A stretch of 64,000 bases of DNA from Flavimarina sp. Hel_I_48 (GCF_000733945.1 NZ_JPOL01000002.1:1489001-1553000), one strand, 5' to 3'. Shown: positions 36,374 to 46,424, numbered from the stretch's first letter. Program-made: numbers and translations. The notes: generated by a model not told the origin, from the sequence alone.

Positions 36374-38142
36374 GCGTACAGGTATGGACATGGATTTTAG
36401 TGGGAATCACTTTTGCCCTTTATTTTGGTATCGCGATCTGGGCACGCGCAGGGTCAACAAAAGAATTTTATGTGGCCGGTGGGAATGTTTCCCCGCTGGC
36501 AAATGCCATGGCCACCGCGGCAGACTGGATGAGCGCGGCCTCGTTTATCTCCATGGCCGGGCTGATCTCTTTTATGGGCTATGATGGTTCCGTTTACCTG
36601 ATGGGATGGACGGGTGGTTATGTGCTGCTGGCATTGCTTTTAGCGCCCTATCTGCGGAAATTTGGCAAGTTCACCGTGCCTGATTTTATTGGCGATCGCT
36701 ATTATTCTAACACGGCACGCACCGTTGCGGTGATCTGTGCGCTTATCGTTTCCTTTACTTATGTGGCCGGTCAAATGCGCGGCGTGGGTATTGTTTTCTC
36801 ACAGTTTCTGCAAGTGGAAATCTTCTGGGGTGTAATAATAGGCATGGTGGTGGTTTTGGCTTTTGCCCTTCTGGGCGGTATGAAAGGAATCACCTATACC
36901 CAAGTGGCGCAGTATTGTGTGCTCATCTTTGCCTTTATGGTCCCCGCAATCTTTATTTCCATACAAATGACGGGGAATATCATACCGCAGATTGGGATGG
37001 GCGGCACGGTAGAAGATGGTACATTTCTACTTGACAAACTTGACACGCTGCACACGCAGCTGGGTTTTAAAGAATACACAAGCGGAAGCAAATCTACCTG
37101 GGACGTATTTGCAATTACTCTGGCCCTCATGGCGGGTACTTCTGGCCTGCCGCACGTGATCGTCCGGTTTTTTACGGTTCCCAATGTTAAGGATGCACGC
37201 AAATCTGCCGGACTCGCACTGTTGCTTATCGCCATTTTATACACTACCGCGCCGGCGGTTTCCGTATTTGCACGTACCAATCTTATTGAAACCGTGAGCG
37301 AAAAAGCGTATACAAACTTGCCAGAATGGTTCAAAAACTGGGAAAACACCGGCTTAATTGCCTGGAGCGATAAAAATAATGACGGCAAAATTCAATATGT
37401 AAATGGCGAGGCGCTTACCGGCAAACCAGACTATATCTCAGCGCGCGGCGCTTCTGGAGAGCGAATCGTTACAAACGCTTCCGCGGAAGCAAACGAACTG
37501 TATGTAGATCGCGACATTATGGTGCTGGCCAATCCTGAAATTGCCGGTTTGCCCAACTGGGTCATCGCCCTTGTTGCGGCCGGCGGTCTGGCCGCTGCCC
37601 TTTCTACCGCAGCCGGTTTGTTGCTTGTTATTTCCACATCGGTTTCCCATGATTTGATCAAAAAACAACTCAAGCCAGAAATCAGCGAAAAAAGCGAATT
37701 ATTGGCTGCGCGCATCAGTATTGTGGTTGCTGTGGTCATCGCCGGTTTCTTCGGGATTTATCCGCCGGGATTTGTTGCGGCGGTGGTCGCGCTCGCGTTT
37801 GGGCTTGCCGCAGCCTCTTTTTTTCCTGCGATCGTGCTCGGTATTTTTGACAAGCGCATGAACAAGGAAGGTGCCATTGCAGGAATAGTCGTGGGACTGG
37901 CGCTCATGCTGTTTTATATGATTCGGTTCAAAATCGGATTGATAGGCGTACTCGATCCCCTGCCAGAAAGTGAATGGTGGCTGGGCACTTCCCCAGAAGG
38001 TTTTGGTACGCTGGCCATGCTGCTCAATTTTGTGGTCGCCCTTGTGGTTTCCCGTTTTACACCGCCACCGCCAGAAGATGTTCAGGAAATTGTGGAAAGT
38101 ATCAGAATTCCCAGTGGCGCCGGGGAAGCGCAGGGACATTAA
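36370..38142 (+). CDS. sodium:solute symporter (VC_2705/ActP-like)
   Basis: This 590-residue SSS-family protein has about 13 transmembrane helices. It starts VQVWTWILVGITFALYFGIA. The SSS features include FYVAGGNVSPLANAMATAAD, MAGTSGLPHVIVRFF and AALSTAAGLLLVISTSVSHD, the last helping to form the sodium site. A hydrophilic insert of about 75 residues (near 315-390) includes the Ca-loop-like SDKNNDGKIQY. Together with the DUF4212 subunit and acs downstream it probably imports acetate or other short monocarboxylates. A pyrimidine-rich repeat remnant follows the stop. Confidence 0.92.
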   Translation: MSVQVWTWILVGITFALYFGIAIWARAGSTKEFYVAGGNVSPLANAMATAADWMSAASFISMAGLISFMGYDGSVYLMGWTGGYVLLALLLAPYLRKFGKFTVPDFIGDRYYSNTARTVAVICALIVSFTYVAGQMRGVGIVFSQFLQVEIFWGVIIGMVVVLAFALLGGMKGITYTQVAQYCVLIFAFMVPAIFISIQMTGNIIPQIGMGGTVEDGTFLLDKLDTLHTQLGFKEYTSGSKSTWDVFAITLALMAGTSGLPHVIVRFFTVPNVKDARKSAGLALLLIAILYTTAPAVSVFARTNLIETVSEKAYTNLPEWFKNWENTGLIAWSDKNNDGKIQYVNGEALTGKPDYISARGASGERIVTNASAEANELYVDRDIMVLANPEIAGLPNWVIALVAAGGLAAALSTAAGLLLVISTSVSHDLIKKQLKPEISEKSELLAARISIVVAVVIAGFFGIYPPGFVAAVVALAFGLAAASFFPAIVLGIFDKRMNKEGAIAGIVVGLALMLFYMIRFKIGLIGVLDPLPESEWWLGTSPEGFGTLAMLLNFVVALVVSRFTPPPPEDVQEIVESIRIPSGAGEAQGH

Positions 38143-38206
38143 GTCCTCCCCTCTATGCATTCCTCTCCCTATGGTCGTCGGTTGCAAGACCCAGGAGGGG
38201 GAATAA
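38143..38206. repeat. pyrimidine-rich repeat remnant after the symporter
   Basis: The sequence runs from CTCCCCTCTATGCATTCC through CTCCCTATGGTCGTCGG to AGGAGGGGGAA. It follows the stop directly and resembles the tract at 6964-7030. It lies in the 194-base gap before acs. Confidence 0.4.
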
Positions 38207-38336
38207 AATTCCGTAGTAAACTTTTTATTTCAGTTAACACTAAGAATTTCCGCTTTGCGAAATGGATTTCGTAGTTTTAATGAAAATAGAACAATGAGCC
38301 TAAAAAACGGACTTTTTCGCCTAAAACCAACCAATA

Positions 38337-40247
38337 ATGAGCAATTATCACATCAAACATTTAGAGGAATATTTTCAGGTTTACCGCAAATCTGTGCGCG
38401 ATCCTGAAAACTACTGGGAGGAGATCGCAGAAGAGCATTTTCTCTGGCACAAGCGATGGGACAACGTCTTAAGTTGGGATTTTGAAAAACCCGAAGTTAA
38501 GTGGTTTGAAGGTGCAAAGCTCAATATTACCGAAAATTGCATTGACAGGCACCTGCGCACGCGCGGCAATAAAACAGCTATTTTATTTGAACCTAACGAT
38601 AGTTCAGAAAAAGCACAACACATAACCTATAATGCATTGCATGACAAGGTTTGCCAATTTGCGAACGTGCTCAAGCAGCAGGGCGTAAAAAAAGGGGACC
38701 GCGTTTGTATTTACCTGCCCATGATCCCTGAATTGTCTTATGCGGTTTTGGCCTGCGCACGCATTGGAGCGATACACTCGGTGGTATTTGCAGGTTTTTC
38801 CGCGAAAGCGCTCGCCACACGAATCAATGACAGTGATTGTAAGCTAGTGATCACATCTGATGGATCGTACCGCGGTAAAAAAGTGCTGGATTTAAAAAGC
38901 ATCGTTGATGAAGCTTTAGAAACGTGTGAATGCGTAGAAAACGTACTTGTTGTGAAACGCACCAGGTCTAAAATTTCTATGAAAGATGATCGGGATCAAT
39001 GGTTGGCACCGCTGATGGATGCCGCTGAAAAAACCTGCGAACCTGAAATTATGGATGCCGAAGATCCCCTGTTTATCCTCTACACCTCTGGCTCTACGGG
39101 AACACCAAAAGGGATGGTGCATACCACGGCAGGCTATATGGTCTACACAGCCTTTACGTTCAAGAACGTTTTTCAATACACAGAAGATGATATTTACTGG
39201 TGTACGGCAGATATAGGCTGGATTACGGGCCACAGTTACATTGTTTATGGTCCGCTGGCCAATGGCGCCACCACCGTTATGTTTGAAGGTGTGCCCTCTT
39301 ATCCTGATCATGGTAGATTTTGGGAAATTGTTGAAAAACATAAAGTCACCCAGTTTTATACCGCGCCCACGGCAATACGCGCGCTTGGTAAGGAAAAGCT
39401 CGATTTTGTGGAAAAATATGATCTTTCTTCGCTCAAAGTCCTCGGTACGGTGGGCGAACCCATTAATGAAGAAGCGTGGCACTGGTACGATGAAAATATA
39501 GGTAAGCGAAAATGTCCCATTGTAGATACCTGGTGGCAAACGGAAACGGGAGGTATTTTGATTTCACCCATTCCCTATTCCACCCCGGCAATACCCACTT
39601 TTGCCACGCTCCCGTTACCCGGAATACAACCTGCGCTGATGGATGAAGAAGGCAAGGAAATTCACGAGAACCAGGTAGATGGCCGCTTGTGCATAAAATT
39701 TCCCTGGCCCTCCATTGCACGTACGATCTGGGGCAACCATGAGCGCTATAAAGAAACGTATTTTTCAGCATATAAAAACATGTATTTTACCGGGGATGGT
39801 GCGCTACGGGACAGCGTGGGCTATTATAGGATCACGGGTCGCGTGGATGATGTGGTCATTGTTTCCGGGCATAATCTGGGTACCGCGCCCATTGAAGATG
39901 CGATCAACGAGCATCCCGCTGTGGCAGAAAGTGCGATTGTGGGCTTTCCACACGACGTAAAAGGCAACGCGCTTTACGGTTATGTGATTTTAAAGGAAAC
40001 CGGAGAAACGCGTGATCGTGACAACGTACGCAAGGAAATCAACCAACTTATTTCTGAAAGGATAGGACCCATCGCAAAACTGGACAAAATCCAGTTTACC
40101 AGCGGACTGCCAAAAACACGAAGCGGAAAGATCATGCGGCGCATATTACGCAAAATAGCTTCTGGAGACACCAGTAATCTTGGGGACACCAGCACGCTTT
40201 TAAATCCTGAGATCGTAGATGAAATCATGGAAAATGTGCTAAAATAA
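38337..40247 (+). CDS. acs: acetyl-CoA synthetase (AMP-forming)
   Basis: This 636-residue protein is typical in length. Motifs are YTSGSTGTPKGM (about 248-259, the P-loop), TWWQTETGG, YFTGDGALRD, the hinge region YYRITGRVDD, GHNLGTAPIEDAI, and KTRSGKIMRR near 594-603, whose lysine is the regulatory acetylation site in the family. It activates acetate to acetyl-CoA through acetyl-adenylate. Its position downstream of the monocarboxylate symporter on the same strand supports acetate assimilation. The 194-base gap leaves room for a separate promoter. Confidence 0.96.
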   Translation: MSNYHIKHLEEYFQVYRKSVRDPENYWEEIAEEHFLWHKRWDNVLSWDFEKPEVKWFEGAKLNITENCIDRHLRTRGNKTAILFEPNDSSEKAQHITYNALHDKVCQFANVLKQQGVKKGDRVCIYLPMIPELSYAVLACARIGAIHSVVFAGFSAKALATRINDSDCKLVITSDGSYRGKKVLDLKSIVDEALETCECVENVLVVKRTRSKISMKDDRDQWLAPLMDAAEKTCEPEIMDAEDPLFILYTSGSTGTPKGMVHTTAGYMVYTAFTFKNVFQYTEDDIYWCTADIGWITGHSYIVYGPLANGATTVMFEGVPSYPDHGRFWEIVEKHKVTQFYTAPTAIRALGKEKLDFVEKYDLSSLKVLGTVGEPINEEAWHWYDENIGKRKCPIVDTWWQTETGGILISPIPYSTPAIPTFATLPLPGIQPALMDEEGKEIHENQVDGRLCIKFPWPSIARTIWGNHERYKETYFSAYKNMYFTGDGALRDSVGYYRITGRVDDVVIVSGHNLGTAPIEDAINEHPAVAESAIVGFPHDVKGNALYGYVILKETGETRDRDNVRKEINQLISERIGPIAKLDKIQFTSGLPKTRSGKIMRRILRKIASGDTSNLGDTSTLLNPEIVDEIMENVLK

Positions 40248-40356
40248 GAACAAGATACTACGTTTTCTAAGCCTTATATTACGGAAATGGCGCAGAAGTG
40301 TATCTTTTAAACATTAATAATTAACTTTCGACTTTAAAATAAAAACCATAGAATAT

Positions 40357-41139
40357 ATGAAATCAATGAAGCTTTTTTTAACTGCTGGTGTACTGGCAGG
40401 TACGTTCCAGATATATGCACAAGAGCAAAGTGAGGTTCCCGAAGTATCTCCCATGCCCATGAAACCCGAGATGACCGAAATCTGGCAGCCGGAAGTTGAA
40501 GTTGTAACACCAGCAAAAAAACTGGGCGATGCCCCATCTGATGCTATTGTCCTTTTTGATGGTAAAAATCTCGATCAATGGGTTAGCCAAAAAGATACTA
40601 CGCAAACCGCTCCCTGGGAAGTTGTAGACAACGATTATTTACAGGTCGTTCCCGGTTCTGGAATGATACAGACTAAAAAGAAATTTGGCGATATCCAATT
40701 GCACCTCGAGTTCAGCGCACCAGACAAAGTTGAGGGATCAAGCCAGGGTCGGGGCAACAGTGGGGTGTTTTTTCAAAACCGCTATGAACTGCAAATTTTA
40801 GATTCCTATAACAACCGTACCTACCGCAATGGGCAGGCCGGCAGTATTTATAAGGATCACGCCCCGCTGGTCAACCCTATGCGCGGCCCACTGGAATGGA
40901 ATGTTTACGATGTAGTTTACAGGGCGCCACGCTTTAAGGAAAATGGACTTATAGATTCCCCTGCGGAAATTACCGTTTTTCTGAACGGTGTCCTGGTACA
41001 GAACAATGCCACAATAAACGGACTCACGCAATACATTGGACTTCATGATTACCCAGAATCTCACGGTAATGATGTGATCGCCCTTCAGGATCATGGTAAC
41101 AAAACCCAGTTTAGGAATATTTGGGTACGCGAGCTTTAA
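40357..41139 (+). CDS. secreted DUF1080 (3-keto-disaccharide hydrolase domain) protein
   Basis: This 260-residue protein has a signal peptide (MKLFLTAGVLAGTFQIYAQ, cleaved near residue 22). After a short Pro-rich linker comes one DUF1080 domain: IVLFDGKNLDQWVSQKD, GDIQLHLEFSAP, RGNSGVFFQNRYELQILDSY, NVYDVVYRAPRF, and LQDHGNKTQFRNIWVREL at the end. It is a different subtype from the DUF1080 protein at 7982-8650. It has the Q-D-H-G ending typical of the common Bacteroidota group, which acts on or binds oxidised sugars. It seems monocistronic and ends at a strong bidirectional terminator. Confidence 0.9.
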   Translation: MKSMKLFLTAGVLAGTFQIYAQEQSEVPEVSPMPMKPEMTEIWQPEVEVVTPAKKLGDAPSDAIVLFDGKNLDQWVSQKDTTQTAPWEVVDNDYLQVVPGSGMIQTKKKFGDIQLHLEFSAPDKVEGSSQGRGNSGVFFQNRYELQILDSYNNRTYRNGQAGSIYKDHAPLVNPMRGPLEWNVYDVVYRAPRFKENGLIDSPAEITVFLNGVLVQNNATINGLTQYIGLHDYPESHGNDVIALQDHGNKTQFRNIWVREL

Positions 41140-41221
41140 ATTTATTGGGTCACAGTCCTTTTTAGTGTAAATAGCTAAAAAGAGAGTTGCGAATAGAGCA
41201 GCGCGTCTATATTTAGATTAA

Positions 41222-41282
41222 GAAAACAGGATCAAAAAGGTTGTTTTAAGGTAAAAAACAACCCTTTTTGATCCTGTTTTTT
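41222..41282. terminator. strong bidirectional terminator between the DUF1080 gene and recQ
   Basis: A long stem AAAACAGGATCAAAAAGGTT / AACCCTTTTTGATCCTGTTTT with T and A runs at the ends lies between convergent genes. Confidence 0.9.
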
Positions 41283-41342
41283 ATATTTTCCGCCCATTTA
41301 TCAAGCTTAATATAACCAGTATTTTTATAAAAATATCTTGAT

Positions 41343-43463
41343 TTATTGATCTGAAATTAGCAGATAAAGACCCATTTTAATCTTCCAGTAGGGCATTTTT
41401 TCTTCAAAATGAATGAAAAATTCCTTAAGGCCTGTAGGATCCTCAATTTCAGATTTTGCGCGATCTATTGATTCGAGCTCTTCGGTAGTAATTAATTGGT
41501 GCAGATCAATGGCTTCGCCATCGGTTTTTAACTTCGTTAAATGACCATATATTGTTCCCGGTGCCAGATCCCTTTTTTCTGAAATTTCTTCTATGGAAAG
41601 CCCTTCGTTAAAAAGTTCGTGGGTTATTTTATATGTATTCCCCTTATTCTTTTTTGACTTCCTTTTCTTAGGTTTTTCCTGTTCAAGTAGTTCCAGGAAA
41701 CGAGTACCGTACTTATCCAGTTTTGCCTGTCCCACACCGCTTACCATGATCATATCGTCAAGCGTTTGTGGTTTTTTAGCTTCCATATCTTTTAATGTGG
41801 CGTCACTAAAAACAATATAGGCCGGCACCCCTTCTTCTTTTGCAATGGCCGAGCGCAGTTCCCTGAATTTTTCAAAAAGAATGCCTGTGGCATCATCAAG
41901 CGTTCTGGCCACGCTCACCGCTGGTTTTTCCTTAACAAGACGGGCCAATTGTATCTGTTCCCCTTCAAAAAGTACTTTTTTAGCCAAAGGGGTCAACATG
42001 AGTCGGCCATGTTCATGAAACCGTATTTCAAGAACCCCCTGATTGATCATCTGGATCACATACTGCTGCAAATCGCGCCAAGGGATATCACTTGCCGCAC
42101 CGTATGTCTTTACACTTTGATATCCTTTATCAAGAATAGTGGCATTTTCTGAGCCACGCAACACGTCAATAAGCGTTCCCATTGCTTCCTGCTCCTTTAA
42201 GCGTGCCACGGCAGAACACACCTTTTGCGCCAGCACGGTACCATCTATATATTGGGGCGGTCTTTTGCATATATCACAGTTGCCACAGTCCTCATAAATA
42301 AATTCCCCAAAATAATTGAGCAGCGCCTTTCGGCGGCAGCTTAGCGCTTCGGCATATTGCTGCATGCGGTCCAGCTTGGCCAACTGGTATTCTTCCGTAG
42401 GGCTTCCTTCGGCAAATTTGCGCAACTGTACCGTATCTGCATAACTATAAAAAAGTAAGGTATGCGCGGGCAGGCCATCACGACCGCCACGCCCTATTTC
42501 CTGATAATAGCCTTCAATATTCTTCGGCATATTATAGTGAATTACCCAGCGTACATTGCTTTTGTCTATGCCCATACCAAAGGCGATGGTCGCCACGACT
42601 ATTGGCGTACGGTCGTTAATAAAATCTTCCTGTACGCGCATGCGCTCTTCTGGGGTTAGCCCGGCGTGATAAGCTTCGGCCTTGTGACCGGCAGCGGCCA
42701 ACTTCTCTGCCACAGATTCGGTATTTTTTCGGCTTAAGCAATAAATGATACCACTTTCATCCTGCCTGCTATCCAGAAAATCAAGAATTTGCTTGTTCCT
42801 GTTGTTTCCCGGTCGTACTTCAAGATACAGATTAGGACGGTCAAAAGAGGCCAGATGCTTCGTAGCCTGCGGTATGGCAAGCTGTTTCATGATATCATCC
42901 TGTGTCGCCTTATCTGCGGTAGCGGTAAGGGCGATCAAGGGCACATGGCTCATTCGTTTTTTTAAGTACGCAAGCTGGGTATAGGCCGGCCTAAAATCAT
43001 GCCCCCAGGAAGAGATACAATGTGCTTCATCTACCGCAATAAGATTGATGGTAATGTTATTTAGATAATTATCCAAGAGGGAAAGGCTTTCAGGGGCAAC
43101 GTAAATCAATTGCAATTTGCCGTTTTCCAGTTGGCTCAGGGTGTTTTTTTGTTCAATTTCTGGCTGGGAACTATTGAAATATGCTGCGGAAATACCATTC
43201 CCCCGCAAGGCATCTACCTGATCTTTCATTAGTGCGATTAGTGGGGAAATAACCAGTGCCGTACCTGGAAGTGCCAATGCCGGCAACTGAAAGCACAACG
43301 ACTTCCCACCGCCCGTTGGCATTACCGCCATGGCGTCCCTACCCGCCATAATATCTGCAATGACCGACTCCTGATTAGGCCGAAAAGTATCGTACCCAAA
43401 ATTAGTTTTAAGAAGTTGGAGCAGTTCGGTTTTTGTTTCTGTGGGTAAGGTTGTTGCTGGCAT
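41343..43463 (-). CDS. recQ: ATP-dependent DNA helicase RecQ
   Basis: This 706-residue protein has Walker A MPTGGGKS at 48-55, DEAH in AVDEAHCISSWGHDFRP near 145, and YYQEIGRGGRDG as motif VI. The RecQ zinc site is CRRKALLNYFGE..CGNCDIC. The RQC winged helix and an HRDC domain (YIVFSDATLKDMEAKKPQTL to GVGQAKLDKYG) follow. The last 100 residues form an extra helix-turn-helix (HTH_40) domain, ITHELFNEGLSIEEISEKRD. RecQ unwinds 3'-5' in recombination and replication restart. Its length and domains are those of the Bacteroidota RecQ with the C-terminal extension. Confidence 0.95.
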   Translation of the reverse strand: MPATTLPTETKTELLQLLKTNFGYDTFRPNQESVIADIMAGRDAMAVMPTGGGKSLCFQLPALALPGTALVISPLIALMKDQVDALRGNGISAAYFNSSQPEIEQKNTLSQLENGKLQLIYVAPESLSLLDNYLNNITINLIAVDEAHCISSWGHDFRPAYTQLAYLKKRMSHVPLIALTATADKATQDDIMKQLAIPQATKHLASFDRPNLYLEVRPGNNRNKQILDFLDSRQDESGIIYCLSRKNTESVAEKLAAAGHKAEAYHAGLTPEERMRVQEDFINDRTPIVVATIAFGMGIDKSNVRWVIHYNMPKNIEGYYQEIGRGGRDGLPAHTLLFYSYADTVQLRKFAEGSPTEEYQLAKLDRMQQYAEALSCRRKALLNYFGEFIYEDCGNCDICKRPPQYIDGTVLAQKVCSAVARLKEQEAMGTLIDVLRGSENATILDKGYQSVKTYGAASDIPWRDLQQYVIQMINQGVLEIRFHEHGRLMLTPLAKKVLFEGEQIQLARLVKEKPAVSVARTLDDATGILFEKFRELRSAIAKEEGVPAYIVFSDATLKDMEAKKPQTLDDMIMVSGVGQAKLDKYGTRFLELLEQEKPKKRKSKKNKGNTYKITHELFNEGLSIEEISEKRDLAPGTIYGHLTKLKTDGEAIDLHQLITTEELESIDRAKSEIEDPTGLKEFFIHFEEKMPYWKIKMGLYLLISDQ

Positions 43464-43689
43464 TCGGCAAAAATAGGGAATCTTGGAATTAAACTGGATA
43501 AAGAGAAAAGAATGGTTTGCTGAAGGAGGAGAAAGATTGGACTAGAACTAAAAAAAATGTCAACGTAGAAACTTTTTATTTAGTATGGTTTATTAAATTT
43601 TAAGAACACAGTTATATCCAAAAATCAAATAGTGTCTAAAAATGTCTTCCTTTAAATGAACTTTTAAAAAGAGAAAAATTTGGAAGAGT

Positions 43690-44556
43690 TTACCTACTAA
43701 AAAAAGTATTTCTAAATTCCCGTGGAGTACTATTGTTTGTTCTTTTAAATGCCAAGTTGAAACGGCTCATAGAGTTAAATCCACATTCGAAGGAAATATC
43801 GGTGATACTCTTGTCGGTCGTAACCAATTTCCGTTGGACCTGGGTAATTCTTTCCTGAACGATGTATTCGTTAAGCGTCATCCCAAAAGCCTTTTTAAAA
43901 ACAACATTGGCATAGTCCGGGTGCAGTCCCACCTCGTTCCCGATATCTGTGGCCTTTATTGGTCGAAAATAATTTTGGGCTATATACATGGCCATTCGCT
44001 CTACATAACTTATGTCGCCTGAATGGATTTGTAAACCATTATTTTGCTTTTTTGGTAAAACCTTATCTGCCATTCGTATCAATCGTGCATGCATTTCGAG
44101 CAATACAGCCTCACTTCGATTTTTTGAAGACAGGTCCTTGATCCAGTTGTTTAGAAGAAATTCATCATGAATGGATTGTACCCCTGAATTTTCGGTGAGC
44201 ACTTCTCCCTTAAGCACCCGGTCAACATAAAAAGCTGGAAGTTTCCATTCCAAGAATTGGGTCAAAGGAATTGTACAGACATAGTAGGGAGCGGATTTAC
44301 CATAACTTACAATCTGGTGGGGAACGAGACCCCAAAACAACGCCAAACTATTCTCTGGAATGGTTGTTTTGGAGCCGCGAAATAAATAGGTCAAATTACC
44401 CTCGGTAAGGTAGTTGATCTCAATTTCATTGTGGCGGTCGGGTTTTTGCATCAAATTTGGCCTCCATAGTTCACAGGTCAATCCATAGGGACTAAACGCG
44501 CCACGCCCCTTATCAAACTTTTTTAAATTCTCGGGATACAGTATGTTATTTTCCAA
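43690..44556 (-). CDS. AraC family transcriptional regulator
   Basis: This 288-residue protein has an N-terminal cupin-like sensing domain (HNEIEINYLTEGNLTYLFRG) and a C-terminal AraC DNA-binding domain. The two helix-turn-helix units lie in KATDIGNEVGLHPDYANVVF and SITDISFECGFNSMSRFNLA, followed by FKRTNNSTPREFRN. It is divergent from the DUF1593 gene, with 117 bases between the starts. It probably controls that gene in response to a sugar-like ligand. Confidence 0.92.
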   Translation of the reverse strand: MENNILYPENLKKFDKGRGAFSPYGLTCELWRPNLMQKPDRHNEIEINYLTEGNLTYLFRGSKTTIPENSLALFWGLVPHQIVSYGKSAPYYVCTIPLTQFLEWKLPAFYVDRVLKGEVLTENSGVQSIHDEFLLNNWIKDLSSKNRSEAVLLEMHARLIRMADKVLPKKQNNGLQIHSGDISYVERMAMYIAQNYFRPIKATDIGNEVGLHPDYANVVFKKAFGMTLNEYIVQERITQVQRKLVTTDKSITDISFECGFNSMSRFNLAFKRTNNSTPREFRNTFFSR

Positions 44557-44673
44557 TTCGTATTATTTTATGTAGAAATACGAGACTAAATTTACACAAT
44601 AATTCAATTTAATAGGACAATTTATATATTCAGAGAAATTAATTGTCAGAGAAAGCTTAACTCCATTGCAAAA

Positions 44674-46038
44674 ATGAAAAACACTTGGGTCCCATTAATC
44701 TTCCTATTCCTATTTGCATCCCGTGTTTCTGCACAGGCCATACAAGAACAGGAACTTGAAGGCATATCCTACAGACCAAGGATCATAAACACTACCGATC
44801 TGGGTGCCGATCCCGATGATAAACAATCTATGGTGCGTCAATTAGTAAGCGCCAGCGAGTTTGATATCGAAGGATTGATCGTTGCCACCGGCTGTTGGAG
44901 AAAAACACAGAGCAATACCAAAATGTTGGACACAATTTTAGATGCATACGCAGCGGCATACCCCAATCTAAAAGTCCACGCGGATGGGTATCCCACTCCG
45001 GAATACCTAAGATCACTTTCAGTTATGGGTCAAACGGGTTATGGAATGGACGACGTGGGATCGGGAAAGGACAGTCCAGGTTCGGAATTAATTATCGCCT
45101 CGGCAGACGGGGACGACCCAAGGCCACTTTGGGTTATGGGATGGGGAGGCATGAACACTATCGCACAGGCGCTTTGGAAAGTACGTGATACACGATCTGA
45201 TGAAGGTTTGAAAAAATTCCTGAGCAAGCTTCGCCTCTTTGATGTTCTTGGGCAGGACGACGCCGGTGCCTGGATCGCGAAAAACTTTCCAGATGTTTTT
45301 TACATCCGTGCTACCGGAGTATACGGTTGGCAACCGCCAAAAAATGGTGATTATCAACGTAATGCCATTCAAAACCATGGTCCCCTTGGCGCTGTTTATC
45401 CAGATACCCAGTGGGCCACAGAGGGAGACAGCCCGGCTTTCATGCATGTATATCCGAACGGACTCAATGATCCCGGACAAATTGACCAGGGCAGTTGGGG
45501 CGGTCGATTTGATCCAACCAGAAAAGCCGGTATTCGAAGCATGTCCGAGGTGGCAAAAATAGAGAATGATGCAGAAACACAATATGACCCCTACTATATG
45601 TACGGCAATACGGAAGAAGGTGCAGATGCGATAAAGCGTTGGAGCAAGGGCTACAATAACGACTTTGCCGCACGTATGGATTGGAGCATCATAAGTAATT
45701 ATAAGGATGCCAACCACCACCCTGTTGCTGTGCTGAACGGGGATAGGACCAGAAGGGTTATGTATATGACCGCATCAGCTGGCAATAATATTGTATTGAG
45801 TGCCGAAGGCTCTACGGACCCCGATGGCAATTCGATTTCATATGAATGGTCTTTTTATGATGAGCCCAGTTCGTATGAGGGTTCGGTATCCATTATGAAC
45901 GACAAATCTATGAAAGCTTCTATTGAGATTCCTGAAAATTCAAAGGGCAGGAATATCCATGTGATCCTTGAAGTATATGATAATGGTTCTCCCAACCTGT
46001 ATGCATATCGCCGTATGATCATCAATGTAAATCCATAG
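44674..46038 (+). CDS. secreted DUF1593 nucleoside-hydrolase-like protein
   Basis: This 454-residue protein has a signal peptide (WVPLIFLFLFASRVSAQ). The DUF1593 domain starts at RIINTTDLGADPDDKQSMVR. The D-x-G-A-D-P-D-D motif matches the metal-binding DxDxxxDD of nucleoside hydrolases. A C-terminal immunoglobulin-like DUF (NNIVLSAEGSTDPDGNSISY to NVNP, about 365-454) completes the usual architecture. Members are predicted glycosidases or ribohydrolases that act outside the cytoplasm, and their substrates are unknown. The divergent AraC gene suggests inducible use. Confidence 0.9.
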   Translation: MKNTWVPLIFLFLFASRVSAQAIQEQELEGISYRPRIINTTDLGADPDDKQSMVRQLVSASEFDIEGLIVATGCWRKTQSNTKMLDTILDAYAAAYPNLKVHADGYPTPEYLRSLSVMGQTGYGMDDVGSGKDSPGSELIIASADGDDPRPLWVMGWGGMNTIAQALWKVRDTRSDEGLKKFLSKLRLFDVLGQDDAGAWIAKNFPDVFYIRATGVYGWQPPKNGDYQRNAIQNHGPLGAVYPDTQWATEGDSPAFMHVYPNGLNDPGQIDQGSWGGRFDPTRKAGIRSMSEVAKIENDAETQYDPYYMYGNTEEGADAIKRWSKGYNNDFAARMDWSIISNYKDANHHPVAVLNGDRTRRVMYMTASAGNNIVLSAEGSTDPDGNSISYEWSFYDEPSSYEGSVSIMNDKSMKASIEIPENSKGRNIHVILEVYDNGSPNLYAYRRMIINVNP

Positions 46039-46048
46039 CATTGTTGAA

Positions 46049-46186
46049 ATGAAACTGAATTTCAAGTTAACGTTTCTGGCGCTTTGTACTTTTTTGAACA
46101 TGCAAATCATGGGCAACCCAAGAACAGGTCTCCAATATAAAAATGTAGGCTTTCCCATAAACACCACAGGTGTTAATTCGAATTGA
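46049..46186 (+). pseudogene. 45-codon orphan signal-peptide ORF, probably a truncated gene
   Basis: An ATG 10 bases after the DUF1593 stop opens MKLNFKLTFLALCTFLNMQI, then MGNPRTGLQYKNVGFPINTT and a stop soon after. The N-terminus looks like a genuine signal peptide, but the mature part is only about 23 residues and carries no recognised domain. The close spacing suggests it was the next gene of the DUF1593 operon and lost its 3' part. The 386-base gap it lies in also holds one copy of a 24-base repeat. A true small secreted peptide cannot be excluded. Confidence 0.45.
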
Positions 46187-46196
46187 GGTGTAATAA

Positions 46197-46220
46197 AACC
46201 CAGGTTTTCTTGAACTATAC
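46197..46220. repeat. 24-base direct repeat, left copy
   Basis: AACCCAGGTTTTCTTGAACT plus ATAC matches 21 of 24 positions with 47526-47549, 1.33 kb away. The pair flanks the VOC and beta-helix genes. Confidence 0.55.
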
Positions 46221-46424
46221 AAGGTTTATTTCAGGATTTCCTCCAAAATGTCTTTTAAATTAACCTGGTTAGATTTGGAAACTAATGTAAGTCAAGGACA
46301 CGTATTATAAAATTTTTACAGCCATTTTTCGACTTATATCTCTGTATCACTATCTTTATATCCTCAAACGGATATTTATAGAAGATCTCTCCGAAATAAT
46401 CATATAACCGCACAGTATTCCAAA

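Noticed and set aside
37699..38187. 162-codon minus-strand ORF opposite the symporter gene
   Set aside because: It is a shadow of conserved transmembrane coding sequence with an implausible Arg/His/Gln-rich composition.
38916..39539. 207-codon minus-strand ORF inside acs
   Set aside because: It is antisense to the acetyl-CoA synthetase core, whose motifs are unambiguous; no domain is visible in the antisense frame.
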